Below, piece after piece: positions 46,238 to 55,560 of a stretch of DNA of 64,000 nucleotides. The DNA comes from Myxococcus virescens (GTDB lineage: Bacteria > Myxococcota > Myxococcia > Myxococcales > Myxococcaceae), in assembly GCF_900101905.1 (NCBI RefSeq), contig NZ_FNAJ01000005.1, forward strand, positions 1 to 64,000, in the 5' to 3' direction. A program made the position numbers and the translations under genes. Every line of letters begins with the position of its first letter. The first letter of the stretch is position 1. The notes below the pieces were generated by a model. The model worked only from the letters and a program-made list of their open reading frames with translations, did not search any database and was not told the origin of the DNA.

Positions 46238-46393
46238 TCAGGGGCGCTTGGGGCTCAGCGCGATTTCCAGGAAGGTGGTCCGCCGGCGGCGAAGGGATGC
46301 GACGAAGCAGCGCACCACGCATCCGGCGCCGAACTCGCGCAGCACCACGCCGAGATTCGCCACCACGTCCCGCAGGGTGATCACACCGTGCAT
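46238..46393 (-). CDS. 51-residue small protein
   Basis: The ORF from ATG 46393 to 46238 is preceded by AGGAG with a 7-nt spacer, a strong ribosome-binding site. The product, starting MHGVITLRDVVANLGVVLRE, contains two Cys (AGCVVRCFV), a basic RRRR turn, then FLEIALSPKRP. It has an amphipathic rather than a membrane-spanning pattern. It lies between mutL (96 nt upstream) and the barrel protein (17 nt downstream), so it is probably its operon partner. No family recognised. The main doubt is whether it is translated. Confidence 0.6.
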   Translation of the reverse strand: MHGVITLRDVVANLGVVLREFGAGCVVRCFVASLRRRRTTFLEIALSPKRP

Positions 46394-46488
46394 GTGCCCG
46401 CTCCTGTGCGCTGCGGAGGTTGGCCTGGGTGCTACAAGGGTGTGGCGCACGGTAACAGGGGGTCCCCCCCCGTCAATTTTCGGGGCAC

Positions 46489-48348
46489 TCAGCGGGCGCG
46501 CCGCTCCAGCTCCAGCAAGGGCATCTCCAGCACCACCACCGTGCCGTGGCTGCACGTGGGGTGGAAGTCGGCCCGGTCCAACTCCCCGAGCAGCGCGCGG
46601 AACTGCGCGTCGGAGAGCGGCACGGCGCCGGCCTGCTTCGCGGCGTGGCACGCCATCACCCGCACCGCCTCCGCCAGCGACACCGTGTCCAGCGTCGCGC
46701 TCTTCGGCGGAAGCGCCCGCGCCAGGGCCTCCAGCAGCGAACGCGCGTCCGCCCCTTCCAGTCCCGGCGGCACCGTCTTCAACGCCACCGTGGTGCCGCC
46801 GAACGGCTCCACGTCGAAGCCCAGGCGGGACAGGGCTTCCCTGCCCTCCACCAGGGCCTTGGCCGCCGCGACGGGCAACTCCAGCGTGGTGCCGAAGAGC
46901 GTGGGGGCCGGAGGCGGCTTGCCGGACTCCAACGCGCGCAGGTAGCCCGTCAGGCGCGCGCGCTCCAGCGCCGCGTGTGGATCCATCACCACCAGCGTGC
47001 CACCCGGTCCCTCGCAGACATGGAAGCGGCCCCCCAGCATGCCCAGGGGCCGCAGCGCGCCGAAGTAGCCCGGCGGCGGTGCCTCGTTGAGCTGGGGCTG
47101 CGCCTGACCGAAGGCGGGGGCCTGCCCCACCGCGGCGGCGAAGGGCAGCGCGCCCGGCCGAGCCCCCTGCCCCAGCGGCCCCAGGGACGGCGCCCCTGGA
47201 CCGGGGCCCGGCGCGTCCATGGCGGTGGGCAGCGGGCCGCCCCACGCGGCTTCCTGGGCGCGGGTGAGGAAGCGCTCCACGGCGTGCGCGTAGTGCGCGG
47301 CGTCCATGGGCTGGCCGGCCTGGGGCGCGGCGCCCTCCACGCCCGAGCCCAGCCACGGCGCGGCGCGCAGCATGCGGCTGAGCGCGGCCGTCACCGCCTC
47401 CTGGACACCCCGGGCGTCGGCGAAGCGGACCTCCTGCTTCTGCGGGTGCACGTTGACGTCCACCGCGCGCGGGTCCACGTCGATGTGCAGCACCACCACG
47501 GGCTGGCGCCCGGCGGCGAGGAAGTCCTGGTACGCGCGCTGGATGGTGCCAATGAGGCCGCGGTCCCGGATGTAGCGGCGGTTGACGAAGGTGTAGAGGC
47601 CGCGCGCGTTGTTGAAAGTGAACTCGGGCGAGGCGGCATACCCCGTGACGGCCACGCCCAGCCGGCGCTCCTCCACGGGGAACAGGTGCGGATGCGACGT
47701 GGAGCCCAGCGCCGCGGCGATCCGCTCGCGCGGGTCATCCGGGCAGGCCGCGCTGGAGAAGAGCGCGCCGCCCTCGTGCGAGGCGAAGAAGCCCACCTCC
47801 GGGTACGCCAGGGCCAGGCGCACCACGGCCTCCTCCGCGTGCTTCAGCTCCGTGTCGCCCCGGCGCAGGAACTTGCGGCGCGCGGGCACGTTGAAGAACA
47901 GGTCCTCCACGGTGATGACCGTGCCCGTCCGCGGCGGCGCGTCCTCCACCAGCGGTGGCCCGCCGCCCTCCACTGACACCCGCGTGCCCACCTCGGAGTT
48001 CGCGGCCGCGGAGTGAAGTGTGAACCGGGAAACGGATGCGATGGCGGGAATGGCCTCGCCCCGGAACCCCATGGAGTCGATGTGGAACAGGTCGTCCAGC
48101 TCGCGCAGCTTGCTGGTGGCGTGGCGCTCCAGGCAGGCCACGGCGTCCGTGCGCCCCATGCCATGCCCATCATCCGACACGATGATGCGGTCCACGCCTC
48201 CGCCGTCCAGCTCGACGCGGATCGTGCCGGCACCGGCGTCGATGGCGTTTTCCACCAGCTCCTTCACGACGGAGGCGGGGCGCTCCACGACTTCGCCGGC
48301 GGCAATCTTGTTGATGAGGACGTCGCTGAGACGGGCAATCCGGGACAT
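46489..48348 (-). CDS. mutL: DNA mismatch repair protein MutL
   Basis: 619 residues from ATG 48348 (MSRIARLSD). The GHKL ATPase part is intact: IAAGEVVERPASVVKELVENAIDAGA, SDDGHGM, HATSKL, GFRGEA, and the motif-rich VNRRYIRDR and VNVHPQKQEVRF. A Pro/Gly/Gln-rich linker (about residues 350-430) precedes the dimerisation domain. In that domain the latent endonuclease motif DQHA(X)2E(X)4E reads DPHAALERARLT, so Gln is Pro and the last Glu is Thr. The Cys/His element reads TCSHGTVVV rather than CPHGRP. Strand discrimination may therefore depend on another nuclease. It is divergent from the SDR gene by 102 nt. Confidence 0.96.
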   Translation of the reverse strand: MSRIARLSDVLINKIAAGEVVERPASVVKELVENAIDAGAGTIRVELDGGGVDRIIVSDDGHGMGRTDAVACLERHATSKLRELDDLFHIDSMGFRGEAIPAIASVSRFTLHSAAANSEVGTRVSVEGGGPPLVEDAPPRTGTVITVEDLFFNVPARRKFLRRGDTELKHAEEAVVRLALAYPEVGFFASHEGGALFSSAACPDDPRERIAAALGSTSHPHLFPVEERRLGVAVTGYAASPEFTFNNARGLYTFVNRRYIRDRGLIGTIQRAYQDFLAAGRQPVVVLHIDVDPRAVDVNVHPQKQEVRFADARGVQEAVTAALSRMLRAAPWLGSGVEGAAPQAGQPMDAAHYAHAVERFLTRAQEAAWGGPLPTAMDAPGPGPGAPSLGPLGQGARPGALPFAAAVGQAPAFGQAQPQLNEAPPPGYFGALRPLGMLGGRFHVCEGPGGTLVVMDPHAALERARLTGYLRALESGKPPPAPTLFGTTLELPVAAAKALVEGREALSRLGFDVEPFGGTTVALKTVPPGLEGADARSLLEALARALPPKSATLDTVSLAEAVRVMACHAAKQAGAVPLSDAQFRALLGELDRADFHPTCSHGTVVVLEMPLLELERRAR

Positions 48349-48450
48349 GGCGGCCGGACACCCTCCGCCACCCAGGCGACGTTGTCCAGCAACACAACAT
48401 GGGTGGCGGCTGACAATCCCAGGCGGCTGGGCTAACACGCGACACCGCGT

Positions 48451-49413
48451 ATGGACGTGTCACGACCAGGCAAGGGACGGCTGCGCATCGCGGTCACGGG
48501 CGCGAGCGGCGACTATGGGCGGCTCCTGCTGGCTCGGCTGGACCAGGATCCCGACGTGGAGAGCATCCTCGTGCTCGACGTCGTCCGGCCGGAGGGCGAC
48601 AAGGTGGAGTTCCACCGCGTGGACCTCACCCGGTACGATGCCGAGGGCGAGCTCACCGACGCGCTCACCGAGCGCCCCGTGGACGCGCTCTATCACCTGG
48701 CGTTCCTGTTCGGTCCCATCCGCAACGGCTCCCTGGCGCACGAGTTGGAAGTCATCGGCACGATGAACGTGCTGACGGCTGCGGGCCGCTCACGGCTGCC
48801 CCGGCTGGTGGTGCCCTCCCTGACGGCCGTCTACGGCGCGCGCGGGAACAACCCCGCGATGCTGCGCGAGGACTCGGCGCTCCAGGGTTGCCCGCACAGT
48901 CGCTTCGTCACCGACAAGGTAGAGGTGGAAGGCCAGGTGCGCGCCTTCCGGGAGCGGCATCCGGACATGCGCGTGCTGGTGCTGCGCTTCGCGCCGGTAC
49001 TCGGGCCCTCGGTGGACAACCCGGCCACGCGCTTCTTGAAGAATCCCGTGGTGCCCACGCTGATGGGCTTCGATCCGCTCTGGCAGGGGCTGCACGAAGA
49101 CGACGCCGCGCGTGCCTTGCACCTGGCCCTGCGCGCGGACGCGTCCGGCGAGTTCAACATCGTGGGCCGTGGGGTGATGCCGATCTCCGGCCTCATTCAG
49201 CAGGCGGGCGCGCGGCCGCTCCCCCTGCCAGGGCCCTTGTTCCGGGCCGGCCTGCATACGTTGGACGCCGTGGGCGCGGGCACGTTGCCCGTGGCCCTGC
49301 TCGACTACATCCATTACTCATGGGTCGCGGATGGCGAGCGCGCCGAGTCCGCACTCGGTTTCATCCCCCTCCACCATGTCAAAGACGCCGCTGCGGCGCT
49401 GAAGAGGAGCTAG
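48451..49413 (+). CDS. NAD(P)-dependent epimerase/short-chain dehydrogenase-like protein
   Basis: 320 residues. The N-terminal Rossmann fold carries VTGASGDYGRLLL (GxxGxxG type) and a DALYHLAF segment; the active region holds VYGARGN, and a Lys in TDKVEVEGQ replaces the usual YxxxK Tyr context, so catalysis is uncertain. The C-terminal half is the atypical-SDR substrate-binding part. It ends 2 nt before the acyltransferase gene, whose AGAGGAG ribosome-binding site lies inside its last codons. The pair is therefore one operon, plausibly in lipid or surface-layer metabolism. Confidence 0.88.
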   Translation: MDVSRPGKGRLRIAVTGASGDYGRLLLARLDQDPDVESILVLDVVRPEGDKVEFHRVDLTRYDAEGELTDALTERPVDALYHLAFLFGPIRNGSLAHELEVIGTMNVLTAAGRSRLPRLVVPSLTAVYGARGNNPAMLREDSALQGCPHSRFVTDKVEVEGQVRAFRERHPDMRVLVLRFAPVLGPSVDNPATRFLKNPVVPTLMGFDPLWQGLHEDDAARALHLALRADASGEFNIVGRGVMPISGLIQQAGARPLPLPGPLFRAGLHTLDAVGAGTLPVALLDYIHYSWVADGERAESALGFIPLHHVKDAAAALKRS

Positions 49414-49415
49414 TC

Positions 49416-51458
49416 ATGGCCAAGGGTGTCCTTGGGAACGATCCCTTCAAGCGCGGCGCCGCGTCGCGCCCCACCGAGTCCTCCACGCCAGGTGGCGAGG
49501 AAAAGGCCGCCGCCGCGGAGACGAAGAAGAAGCCGGGGCCTGGCGGGACGGCGTCCGCGAAGGGCGGTGGCAAGGCGCCTGCCGCGAAGTCGCGCAAGCA
49601 CGAGGGCAAGAAGACGTCCGGGAAGGCCAAGGGAGGCAAGGCGGCCGGAGGCATGAAGGGCGCCGCCGCGGCGGCCCGGCCTCCGCCGCAGGCATCGGGG
49701 ACGCGTGCCCCCGCGCCTCAGGCCGAAAGGACCGAGGCAGCGGACGCCGCGACTCCGCAGGGCCTCGCACAGCCGACGCATGCCCCTGGGCCCCAAGCCC
49801 AGCGGCCCCCCGTGCCTGGGGCAGCGGACGCCGCGCTGTCGCCGCGCGAACCCGCCCCGTCCCAGCAGGCGCGGACGCCGCAGGCCCCCCAGGCTTCTGC
49901 CCACGACGCGGACGACGCCGTGCTGCCCCTGCGCGAGCCCGCGGTGTCCACGCCGCTCACGCTGGATTCACAAGCCCCCGGCCCGGTGAACGATGCCGGT
50001 GCCCCCACGCCGAAGCAGCGCGACGTGGACCTTGCCTTGGCGGAAGCCCTGGCCGCCGACGTGGCCGAAGCCACCGCCACCGCCGCGGTGGACGCGGCGC
50101 TGGGCGCGGAGGCCGGTCCCGACGCCGAGGTCGAGCGGCTCATGGCCACGGAGTTCGCGACCGAGCTGGCCGAAGCCGCGGTGGAGGAAGCACTGGAGCG
50201 GGGCGCTCCTGCCCCGTCTCCGGAACAAGAGCAGGAGCTCGCCGCCGCCGTGGCCGCGCAGGTCGCGGACAGCGCCGCACGGGCCGCCATCGACAAGGTG
50301 CGCGCCCTCCACGCCACACCGGATGCTCCGGCCGTCACCCGGTGGGAGCGGGAGACGCCGGTCCGCGTCGTGGTGACGGAAGAAGCGGACACGTCCGCGG
50401 TGGAGCCGGAAGTAGAGCTTCCGGATGCCACACGCGACGAGCTCCCTCCCAGCCGCAGGGGCCCGCTGTCGCTGGTGCCTCCGCCCGCCACGAACGCGGG
50501 TGAGTCGTCCTATCGGGAGTCCTTCTCTCCGGAGGCCGGACGGGGCGAGCCCGACGGCATCCGTCCCCTGGCGGAGCGCGCCGTGGCGGCCCTGTCCCTG
50601 GCGCGTGACATCGCCGGGCAGGCCCTGGCGAGCGAGAGTCTGGCCCGGGCGATGCTCGCGATGGGCGGCCTGAAGGACATGCTCCGCGCCGGCCTGGGCA
50701 CTGGCGGTGGCGCGAACCTGGACGAGTACGGCAAGGACCCATCGCTCGTCGAGCGGCTGGAGCCCGTGCTCGAGTTCCTCTATTCGCAGTACTGGCGCGT
50801 GTCCGTGCAGGGCGTGGACCACGTGCCGCCGGGCGCGGCCATCCTGGTGGCCAACCATTCGGGCGCCCTGCCCTACGACGGGCTCGTCATGTCCATGGCC
50901 CTCACGCGTGAGCGCCCGGACCTGCGCGAGCCCCGCTGGCTGGTGGAGGACCAGATCTTCCACGCGCCGATGGTGGGCACCCTCTTCAACCGGCTCGGCG
51001 CCGTGCGGGCCTGCCCGGAGAACGCGCTGCGGCTCCTGGACGAGCATCGTCCCCTGGTCGTCTTCCCCGAAGGCTACCAGGCCCTCAGCAAGCCCTTCGG
51101 TGAGCGCTACCGGCTGAAGCGCTTCGGCCGCGGCGGCTTCGTGAAGCTGGCGCTGCGCACCGGCGCGCCCATCGTCCCGGTGGCCATCGTCGGCGCGGAG
51201 GAGACGTCGCCGCTGCTGGGCCGCATCCCCGCCTCCTTCCTGGGACTGCCCTACGTGCCCCTCACGCCGCTGGGCCCCCTGCCCCTGCCGGCCAAGTGGA
51301 GCATCCGTTTCGGAGAACCCATTGGCGTCGAGGACCTCGCGCCCGAGGCGGCGGACGACCTGGGCGAGGTCCAGCACCTCACCGAGCGCACCCGTGAGGC
51401 CATCCAGAGCATGCTCCAGTCGCTGCTGCGCGAGCGCCGCTCCGTCTTCGCGGGCTGA
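49416..51458 (+). CDS. PlsC-type acyltransferase with a long Lys/Ala/Pro-rich N-terminal tail
   Basis: 680 residues. The last about 240 are a glycerolipid acyltransferase of the PlsC family: NHSGALPYDG, a variant of the HX4D motif with His481, FPEGYQALSKPF (550-553 onward; Glu552 contact), IVPVAIVGAEE and PLTPLGPLPLPAKW. It would move acyl groups from acyl-ACP/CoA to a glycerol-type acceptor at the inner membrane. The first about 430 residues are highly biased. Residues 20-75 resemble histone H1 tails (KKKPG, KSRKHEGKKTSGKAKGGKAAGG), followed by Pro/Ala/Gln-rich and then acidic Ala-rich helical blocks. Such a long disordered tail is unusual for the family. Transcribed with the SDR gene. Confidence 0.9.
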   Translation: MAKGVLGNDPFKRGAASRPTESSTPGGEEKAAAAETKKKPGPGGTASAKGGGKAPAAKSRKHEGKKTSGKAKGGKAAGGMKGAAAAARPPPQASGTRAPAPQAERTEAADAATPQGLAQPTHAPGPQAQRPPVPGAADAALSPREPAPSQQARTPQAPQASAHDADDAVLPLREPAVSTPLTLDSQAPGPVNDAGAPTPKQRDVDLALAEALAADVAEATATAAVDAALGAEAGPDAEVERLMATEFATELAEAAVEEALERGAPAPSPEQEQELAAAVAAQVADSAARAAIDKVRALHATPDAPAVTRWERETPVRVVVTEEADTSAVEPEVELPDATRDELPPSRRGPLSLVPPPATNAGESSYRESFSPEAGRGEPDGIRPLAERAVAALSLARDIAGQALASESLARAMLAMGGLKDMLRAGLGTGGGANLDEYGKDPSLVERLEPVLEFLYSQYWRVSVQGVDHVPPGAAILVANHSGALPYDGLVMSMALTRERPDLREPRWLVEDQIFHAPMVGTLFNRLGAVRACPENALRLLDEHRPLVVFPEGYQALSKPFGERYRLKRFGRGGFVKLALRTGAPIVPVAIVGAEETSPLLGRIPASFLGLPYVPLTPLGPLPLPAKWSIRFGEPIGVEDLAPEAADDLGEVQHLTERTREAIQSMLQSLLRERRSVFAG

Positions 51459-51497
51459 AGCGGAAGCGCCTGGACAGGCACGGGGTGGGCTGGAGAC

Positions 51498-52376
51498 TCA
51501 GCCCACCACGCGGTTGCGGCCGGACGTCTTCGCATCGAAGAGCTTCTCGTCGGCGTCGCGCACCAGCTCCCCCGGCTCGCGGTGGTGCGGCTCCAGCACC
51601 GCGAGGCCCACGGACACCGTGACGGGAATCACCTGCCGGTCGAACTCGAAGCGCTGCTTCTCCACCAGCCGGCGCACCTTCTCCGCGAGCTGACGCGTGC
51701 CGGACAGCGACACCTCCGGCAGCAGGATGGCGAACTCCTCGCCGCCGTAACGCGCGAACACGTCCTCACGGCGGATCTTCGTGCGCACCGTGGATGCGAG
51801 CTGCTTGAGCACCGAGTCCCCCGCCAGGTGCCCGTACTTGTCGTTCACAGCCTTGAAGTGGTCGATGTCCAGCAGCACCAGCGACAGCATCCGCTCGTAG
51901 CGGCGGCTCCGCGAAATCTCCCGGTCCAGCTGCTCGTCGAAGTAGCGCCGGTTGTAGATCTGCGTGAGGCCGTCCATCGTGGTCAGCCGGTAGATTTCGT
52001 CGTGGTACGCGGCCTCGATGTTGCCGCCGGCGATGTACTTGAAGATGGTGCGGCCAATCTTCACGAGGTCGCCGTTGCGCAGCTCGCGCACCCCCTCCGC
52101 CAGCTCGTCGTTGACGAACGTGCCGTTGGTGGAGCCCAGGTCGCGGATGCGCACGCCCTCGCGCGAATTGGTGATGCTCGCGTGGTTGCGGCTGACCGAC
52201 TCCTGGTCGATCTGGATGTCCGCCTTGGACGAGCGCCCGATGAGCGTCTCCTCGGACGCGAGGTCGAACTTACGCCCCAGGTCCAAGCCGTAGATCACCA
52301 CCAGCGCCGCGTCGAGGTTGACCGGCCGGTCGGAGATCTTCGAGATGACCGTGACGACCGTCTCCTTCTGCACCAT
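51498..52376 (-). CDS. FHA-GGDEF diguanylate cyclase
   Basis: I place the start at ATG 52376 (about 292 residues); GGGAGG just before it is very close, and a TTG at 52409 is an alternative. An N-terminal FHA domain ([29 protein letters not shown]) is followed by a full GGDEF cyclase: [30 protein letters not shown], and YGGEEF at the active site. RRED, five residues before GGEEF, fits the inhibitory I-site RxxD. It should make c-di-GMP, an intracellular second messenger, under Ser/Thr-kinase input and product feedback. No membrane segment is seen. This is the third FHA protein in the window. Confidence 0.95.
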   Translation of the reverse strand: MVQKETVVTVISKISDRPVNLDAALVVIYGLDLGRKFDLASEETLIGRSSKADIQIDQESVSRNHASITNSREGVRIRDLGSTNGTFVNDELAEGVRELRNGDLVKIGRTIFKYIAGGNIEAAYHDEIYRLTTMDGLTQIYNRRYFDEQLDREISRSRRYERMLSLVLLDIDHFKAVNDKYGHLAGDSVLKQLASTVRTKIRREDVFARYGGEEFAILLPEVSLSGTRQLAEKVRRLVEKQRFEFDRQVIPVTVSVGLAVLEPHHREPGELVRDADEKLFDAKTSGRNRVVG

Positions 52377-52465
52377 GCCTCCCGGGACGACAACGCTACC
52401 ACCCGGCAAATCAAGAAAGCGAGCCAGCGCACGAAAACCCAGATGGGTGTTCCCGCACTCGGACC

Positions 52466-55075
52466 TCAGGGAATGTCGACCTTCCGGGTCGCGCTGACGA
52501 GCGGACGCAGGGGGTCACCCTCCAGGTCCACCAGGGTGGCCACCAGCAACACGCCCAGCCCCGAGCACGTCGCCGGGAGCTGCAGCTCCACCTCGCCGCG
52601 TCCCGGTGCAATGGGGGCGGAGGCGAACAGCGCCTGGTCGTTGCAACCCGAGCCGCCCCGCATGCTGACGCGCACCTGGCCTTCGCCGCCGGAACCCGTG
52701 CCCAGCCGGAAGCCGGAGACGCTCACCCGCACCGCGCTGCCCCGGGCCAGCCGCTGCCCGTCCGCCTCCGGATGGCGCCACGACACCTCCGGCCGCCCCA
52801 GGCTCAGCGTGGCGACGGCATCCGTCAGGTCCGCGAGCCGCTCCGCGCCCAGGCCCTCCGGGGCCACCAGGCGGGACGGGCCCTGCCCCACGCGCCGGTC
52901 CAGGCCCCGCACGCGCAGCGCCTCCACCTGGAGCTTCGCCCGCGCGTCCTGCAGCAAGCCGTCGAAGGTTCGGTCCTCGAACCCTGGCGGCGGCTGGGGA
53001 ACGACGACGCCGTCGTCCGCATCGTCCGGGTCCATCAACACCGTCCAGCGGCGGCCGGCGCGGTTGGTGAACTCGGCGCGCACCACGCTGGCCCGCCCGT
53101 CCACCTGGGCCTGGAACTCGCGGCCGACGAGCTCGCCGCGAGGGGCCCCGTCGAAGTTGTAGCGAACGGACTCCGGAAGGGAGAGGAAGCTCAGCCCCGC
53201 GTCCACGGGCTGCACGCCGTCCGGGTCGAACTCCGGCCTGGGCAGGTTCGCCATGAGCGTGCTGGTCGCCACCGTGCCGTCCTCGGCCTGATGACCTGAC
53301 GTGGCGGACACCACCAGCCGGTACGGCAGGCCCTCCAGGCCTCGGTGCGTGGGCGCCATGCGCACGGGCACGAGCCCGGGCCTGCCCAGCCGCGCATCCG
53401 CGTCCGTGTTCGGATCGGCCGGCGCCACGTTGGCCGCGGCGCCCAGCCCCAGCGGAACCATGCCCCGGCCGGGGACCGCCACGGTGGCCAGCACGTAGGT
53501 GCGGTCCAGGTGCGCGCCCCGGTACTGAGGCAGCGGCGGCACCCGCACGGCGAAGGGGAACGACAGCCGGACGCCCGGCGTTTCCCGCTCGAAAGGCAGC
53601 GCCTGCGCGTACTCCGCCGCGCGGGTGTCCGGCTCGCCGGTGAGGATGCCGGGCGTGGGCGCCAGGGTGAAGCGGGCGTCACGTGACAGCACCGAGAAGA
53701 AGCGCGTCGAGCCGGGCAACAGCTGCCCCAGTTGCAGCAGCGGATCCGTTCCCGGCGCCAGGAGGTTGAGGGGGAGTTCCTTCAGGGGGAGCGCGCCCGT
53801 CAGCGCCCAGGCCGTCCGCGTCCCACAGGCGCCCGTGCGAATGGCCAGCTCCGCATCCAGCACACCCGGTAGCGAGCCGTCACACACACCCGCCACGCCC
53901 GGGGCCGCGACGTCTGGAGCCGTGCTGCCCGTCAACCACAGTGCGCTGCCCGACGGCAGCGACAGGCGGTCCTGGCCCGTGCCCAAGGGGAGCGCCACCT
54001 CGTGCTCCGGGCCCAGGAAGGACTCGGGAGCCAGGTCGGAGGGGAGCCCCGGCACGGACAGCCCCATCAGCCCCACGCGCAGCGACACCGCCGTCGAAAA
54101 GGGCTCCGTCAACGTGGGGAATGGGCCCTTCACGCCGCCGAAGCGGTCCAAGGGGTTGCGGCGCAGGGCCATCCGCACGTCGCGGAACTGGCTCGCGTCA
54201 TGGCGCGCCAGCGTCAGGTAGCCGTAGTCGGAGTGGAAGGCGGAGAGCGCCACCTCACCTTCCGCGGGCACCCAGACGGCTCCGTCGGCGTTCGTCACCA
54301 TGGCCGCTCCCAGGCCGCCGTCATCGGCGGACACCGCGACGACGGCCAGCGGCACCGGGCGCCCGGTCAGCGCATCCACCACCAGCACGCGCACCCCACC
54401 CGGGGCCACGTCGGCGGGCAGCACGGTGACGCGCGCATGGCACGAAACGTTGCCCACTCGGACCGCCAGCGCCGGATGCTCCGATGCGGGCTCGCCCAGC
54501 ACGACAGAGGCCTGGTGGCCGTCCCCGCCTCCGACCACGGAGGGAGACAACACCTCCCATGCCACGCCGTCACGCAACACCAACGGAGCGCCCGTCGATT
54601 CGCGCACCCACACGCGGAAGTCCACCGTCATGCCCGGGGTGCCCACGACGACGTCCGGCGTCACCTCGCACGCGACCGCGCGGGTTTCGGACGGCGGCGC
54701 GCCACACGCGCCGTCTCGGCACACCGTGCCTGAGTCACAGTCCGTGTCGGCGGCACAGACAACGGGCACGCACCGGTTCATGTCGCATTGGCAGCCGGCG
54801 CCGCCTACCTCGTCACACGCGGCCAGTGCATGAGGGCCCCGCCGCGCCACGCCGCAATCCTCGCGCGTCAGGCAGGCGGGTTCGCACCGCGAGGTGGCCG
54901 AGTCACAGAAGAAGAGCGAAGGGTCGGGGCAATCCTGATCGACGGAGCAGTAAGTCCCCTGTGGGAACGGACCCACGGGGCTGTCAGGCCCCATGTCCAT
55001 GTCGCCGCAGCCGTTCAGGTACAGCAGGACACAGGCCAGGCAAGCCAGCACGAGGGGACGGGGGGGGTGACTCAT
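52466..55075 (-). CDS. Large Cys-rich lipoprotein
   Basis: 869 residues. The signal ends in a YLNGC lipobox. The first about 120 mature residues form Cys-rich pieces ([50 protein letters not shown]) like those seen in myxobacterial surface lipoproteins. The rest has carboxypeptidase-regulatory-type strands ([38 protein letters not shown]), a long middle region without familiar motifs, and an IPT/Ig-like end. It is likely exposed outside the outer membrane. The composition resembles the smaller lipoprotein at 42184-43788. No enzyme motif found. Confidence 0.82.
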   Translation of the reverse strand: MSHPPRPLVLACLACVLLYLNGCGDMDMGPDSPVGPFPQGTYCSVDQDCPDPSLFFCDSATSRCEPACLTREDCGVARRGPHALAACDEVGGAGCQCDMNRCVPVVCAADTDCDSGTVCRDGACGAPPSETRAVACEVTPDVVVGTPGMTVDFRVWVRESTGAPLVLRDGVAWEVLSPSVVGGGDGHQASVVLGEPASEHPALAVRVGNVSCHARVTVLPADVAPGGVRVLVVDALTGRPVPLAVVAVSADDGGLGAAMVTNADGAVWVPAEGEVALSAFHSDYGYLTLARHDASQFRDVRMALRRNPLDRFGGVKGPFPTLTEPFSTAVSLRVGLMGLSVPGLPSDLAPESFLGPEHEVALPLGTGQDRLSLPSGSALWLTGSTAPDVAAPGVAGVCDGSLPGVLDAELAIRTGACGTRTAWALTGALPLKELPLNLLAPGTDPLLQLGQLLPGSTRFFSVLSRDARFTLAPTPGILTGEPDTRAAEYAQALPFERETPGVRLSFPFAVRVPPLPQYRGAHLDRTYVLATVAVPGRGMVPLGLGAAANVAPADPNTDADARLGRPGLVPVRMAPTHRGLEGLPYRLVVSATSGHQAEDGTVATSTLMANLPRPEFDPDGVQPVDAGLSFLSLPESVRYNFDGAPRGELVGREFQAQVDGRASVVRAEFTNRAGRRWTVLMDPDDADDGVVVPQPPPGFEDRTFDGLLQDARAKLQVEALRVRGLDRRVGQGPSRLVAPEGLGAERLADLTDAVATLSLGRPEVSWRHPEADGQRLARGSAVRVSVSGFRLGTGSGGEGQVRVSMRGGSGCNDQALFASAPIAPGRGEVELQLPATCSGLGVLLVATLVDLEGDPLRPLVSATRKVDIP

Positions 55076-55212
55076 ACGGATGCGGCTCCGGGGGGACCGT
55101 CCGCGACCTTACAGGCAGGACGCGCGCTGCGCGACGGTACGCGGCGCCGGCCGCCGCACTTCGCGCCCCATCATAGCCGGTCCGCCCGCCGTGCGCCCCT
55201 CCTCCGCACGGG

Positions 55213-55560
55213 ATGGTTGGCTTTATGGGTCAACAGATCGATGATCGCCTCCTGATGGCTCGTAGTGAACCCAAGTCCCTGGAAAGTCTCCTTCCCCGCG
55301 TCCTGGCACGGCTGGCGGGAGAGTCGGGAAAGGGCCACGCGCTGGCACCTGTGTGGGAGGCGGTGGTCGGTCCACACCTCGCGCGCCACACCACCCCCCA
55401 GGCCCTGCACGGAACCACCCTGGTGGTGGCGGTGACGGGCGCCCAGTGGGCCCAGTCGCTGGAGTCCGAAGCGGCCTCGCTCTGCGAGCAGCTCAACGCG
55501 CGGCTCGGCCCGGACACGGTGAAGTCCCTCTCCTTCACGTTCCAGGTGGCGCGCCGATGA
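55213..55560 (+). CDS. DUF721/DciA-like protein
   Basis: 115 residues, with ATG choices at 55213 and 55225 (neither has a strong ribosome-binding site). The core matches the DUF721 family: SLESLLPRVLARLA, APVWEAVVGPHLARHTTPQALHGTTLVVAVTGAQWAQSLESEA, then a short C-terminal strand. DciA proteins help load the replicative helicase in bacteria lacking DnaC. The match here covers only the KH-like core, so a role in replication is plausible but not proven. Its stop overlaps the next gene's start (ATGA). Confidence 0.8.
   Translation: MVGFMGQQIDDRLLMARSEPKSLESLLPRVLARLAGESGKGHALAPVWEAVVGPHLARHTTPQALHGTTLVVAVTGAQWAQSLESEAASLCEQLNARLGPDTVKSLSFTFQVARR

Noticed and set aside
52466..55075. Lipoprotein considered as a protease or glycosidase
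   Set aside because: No catalytic motif is visible; only Cys-rich and beta-sandwich regions are seen.
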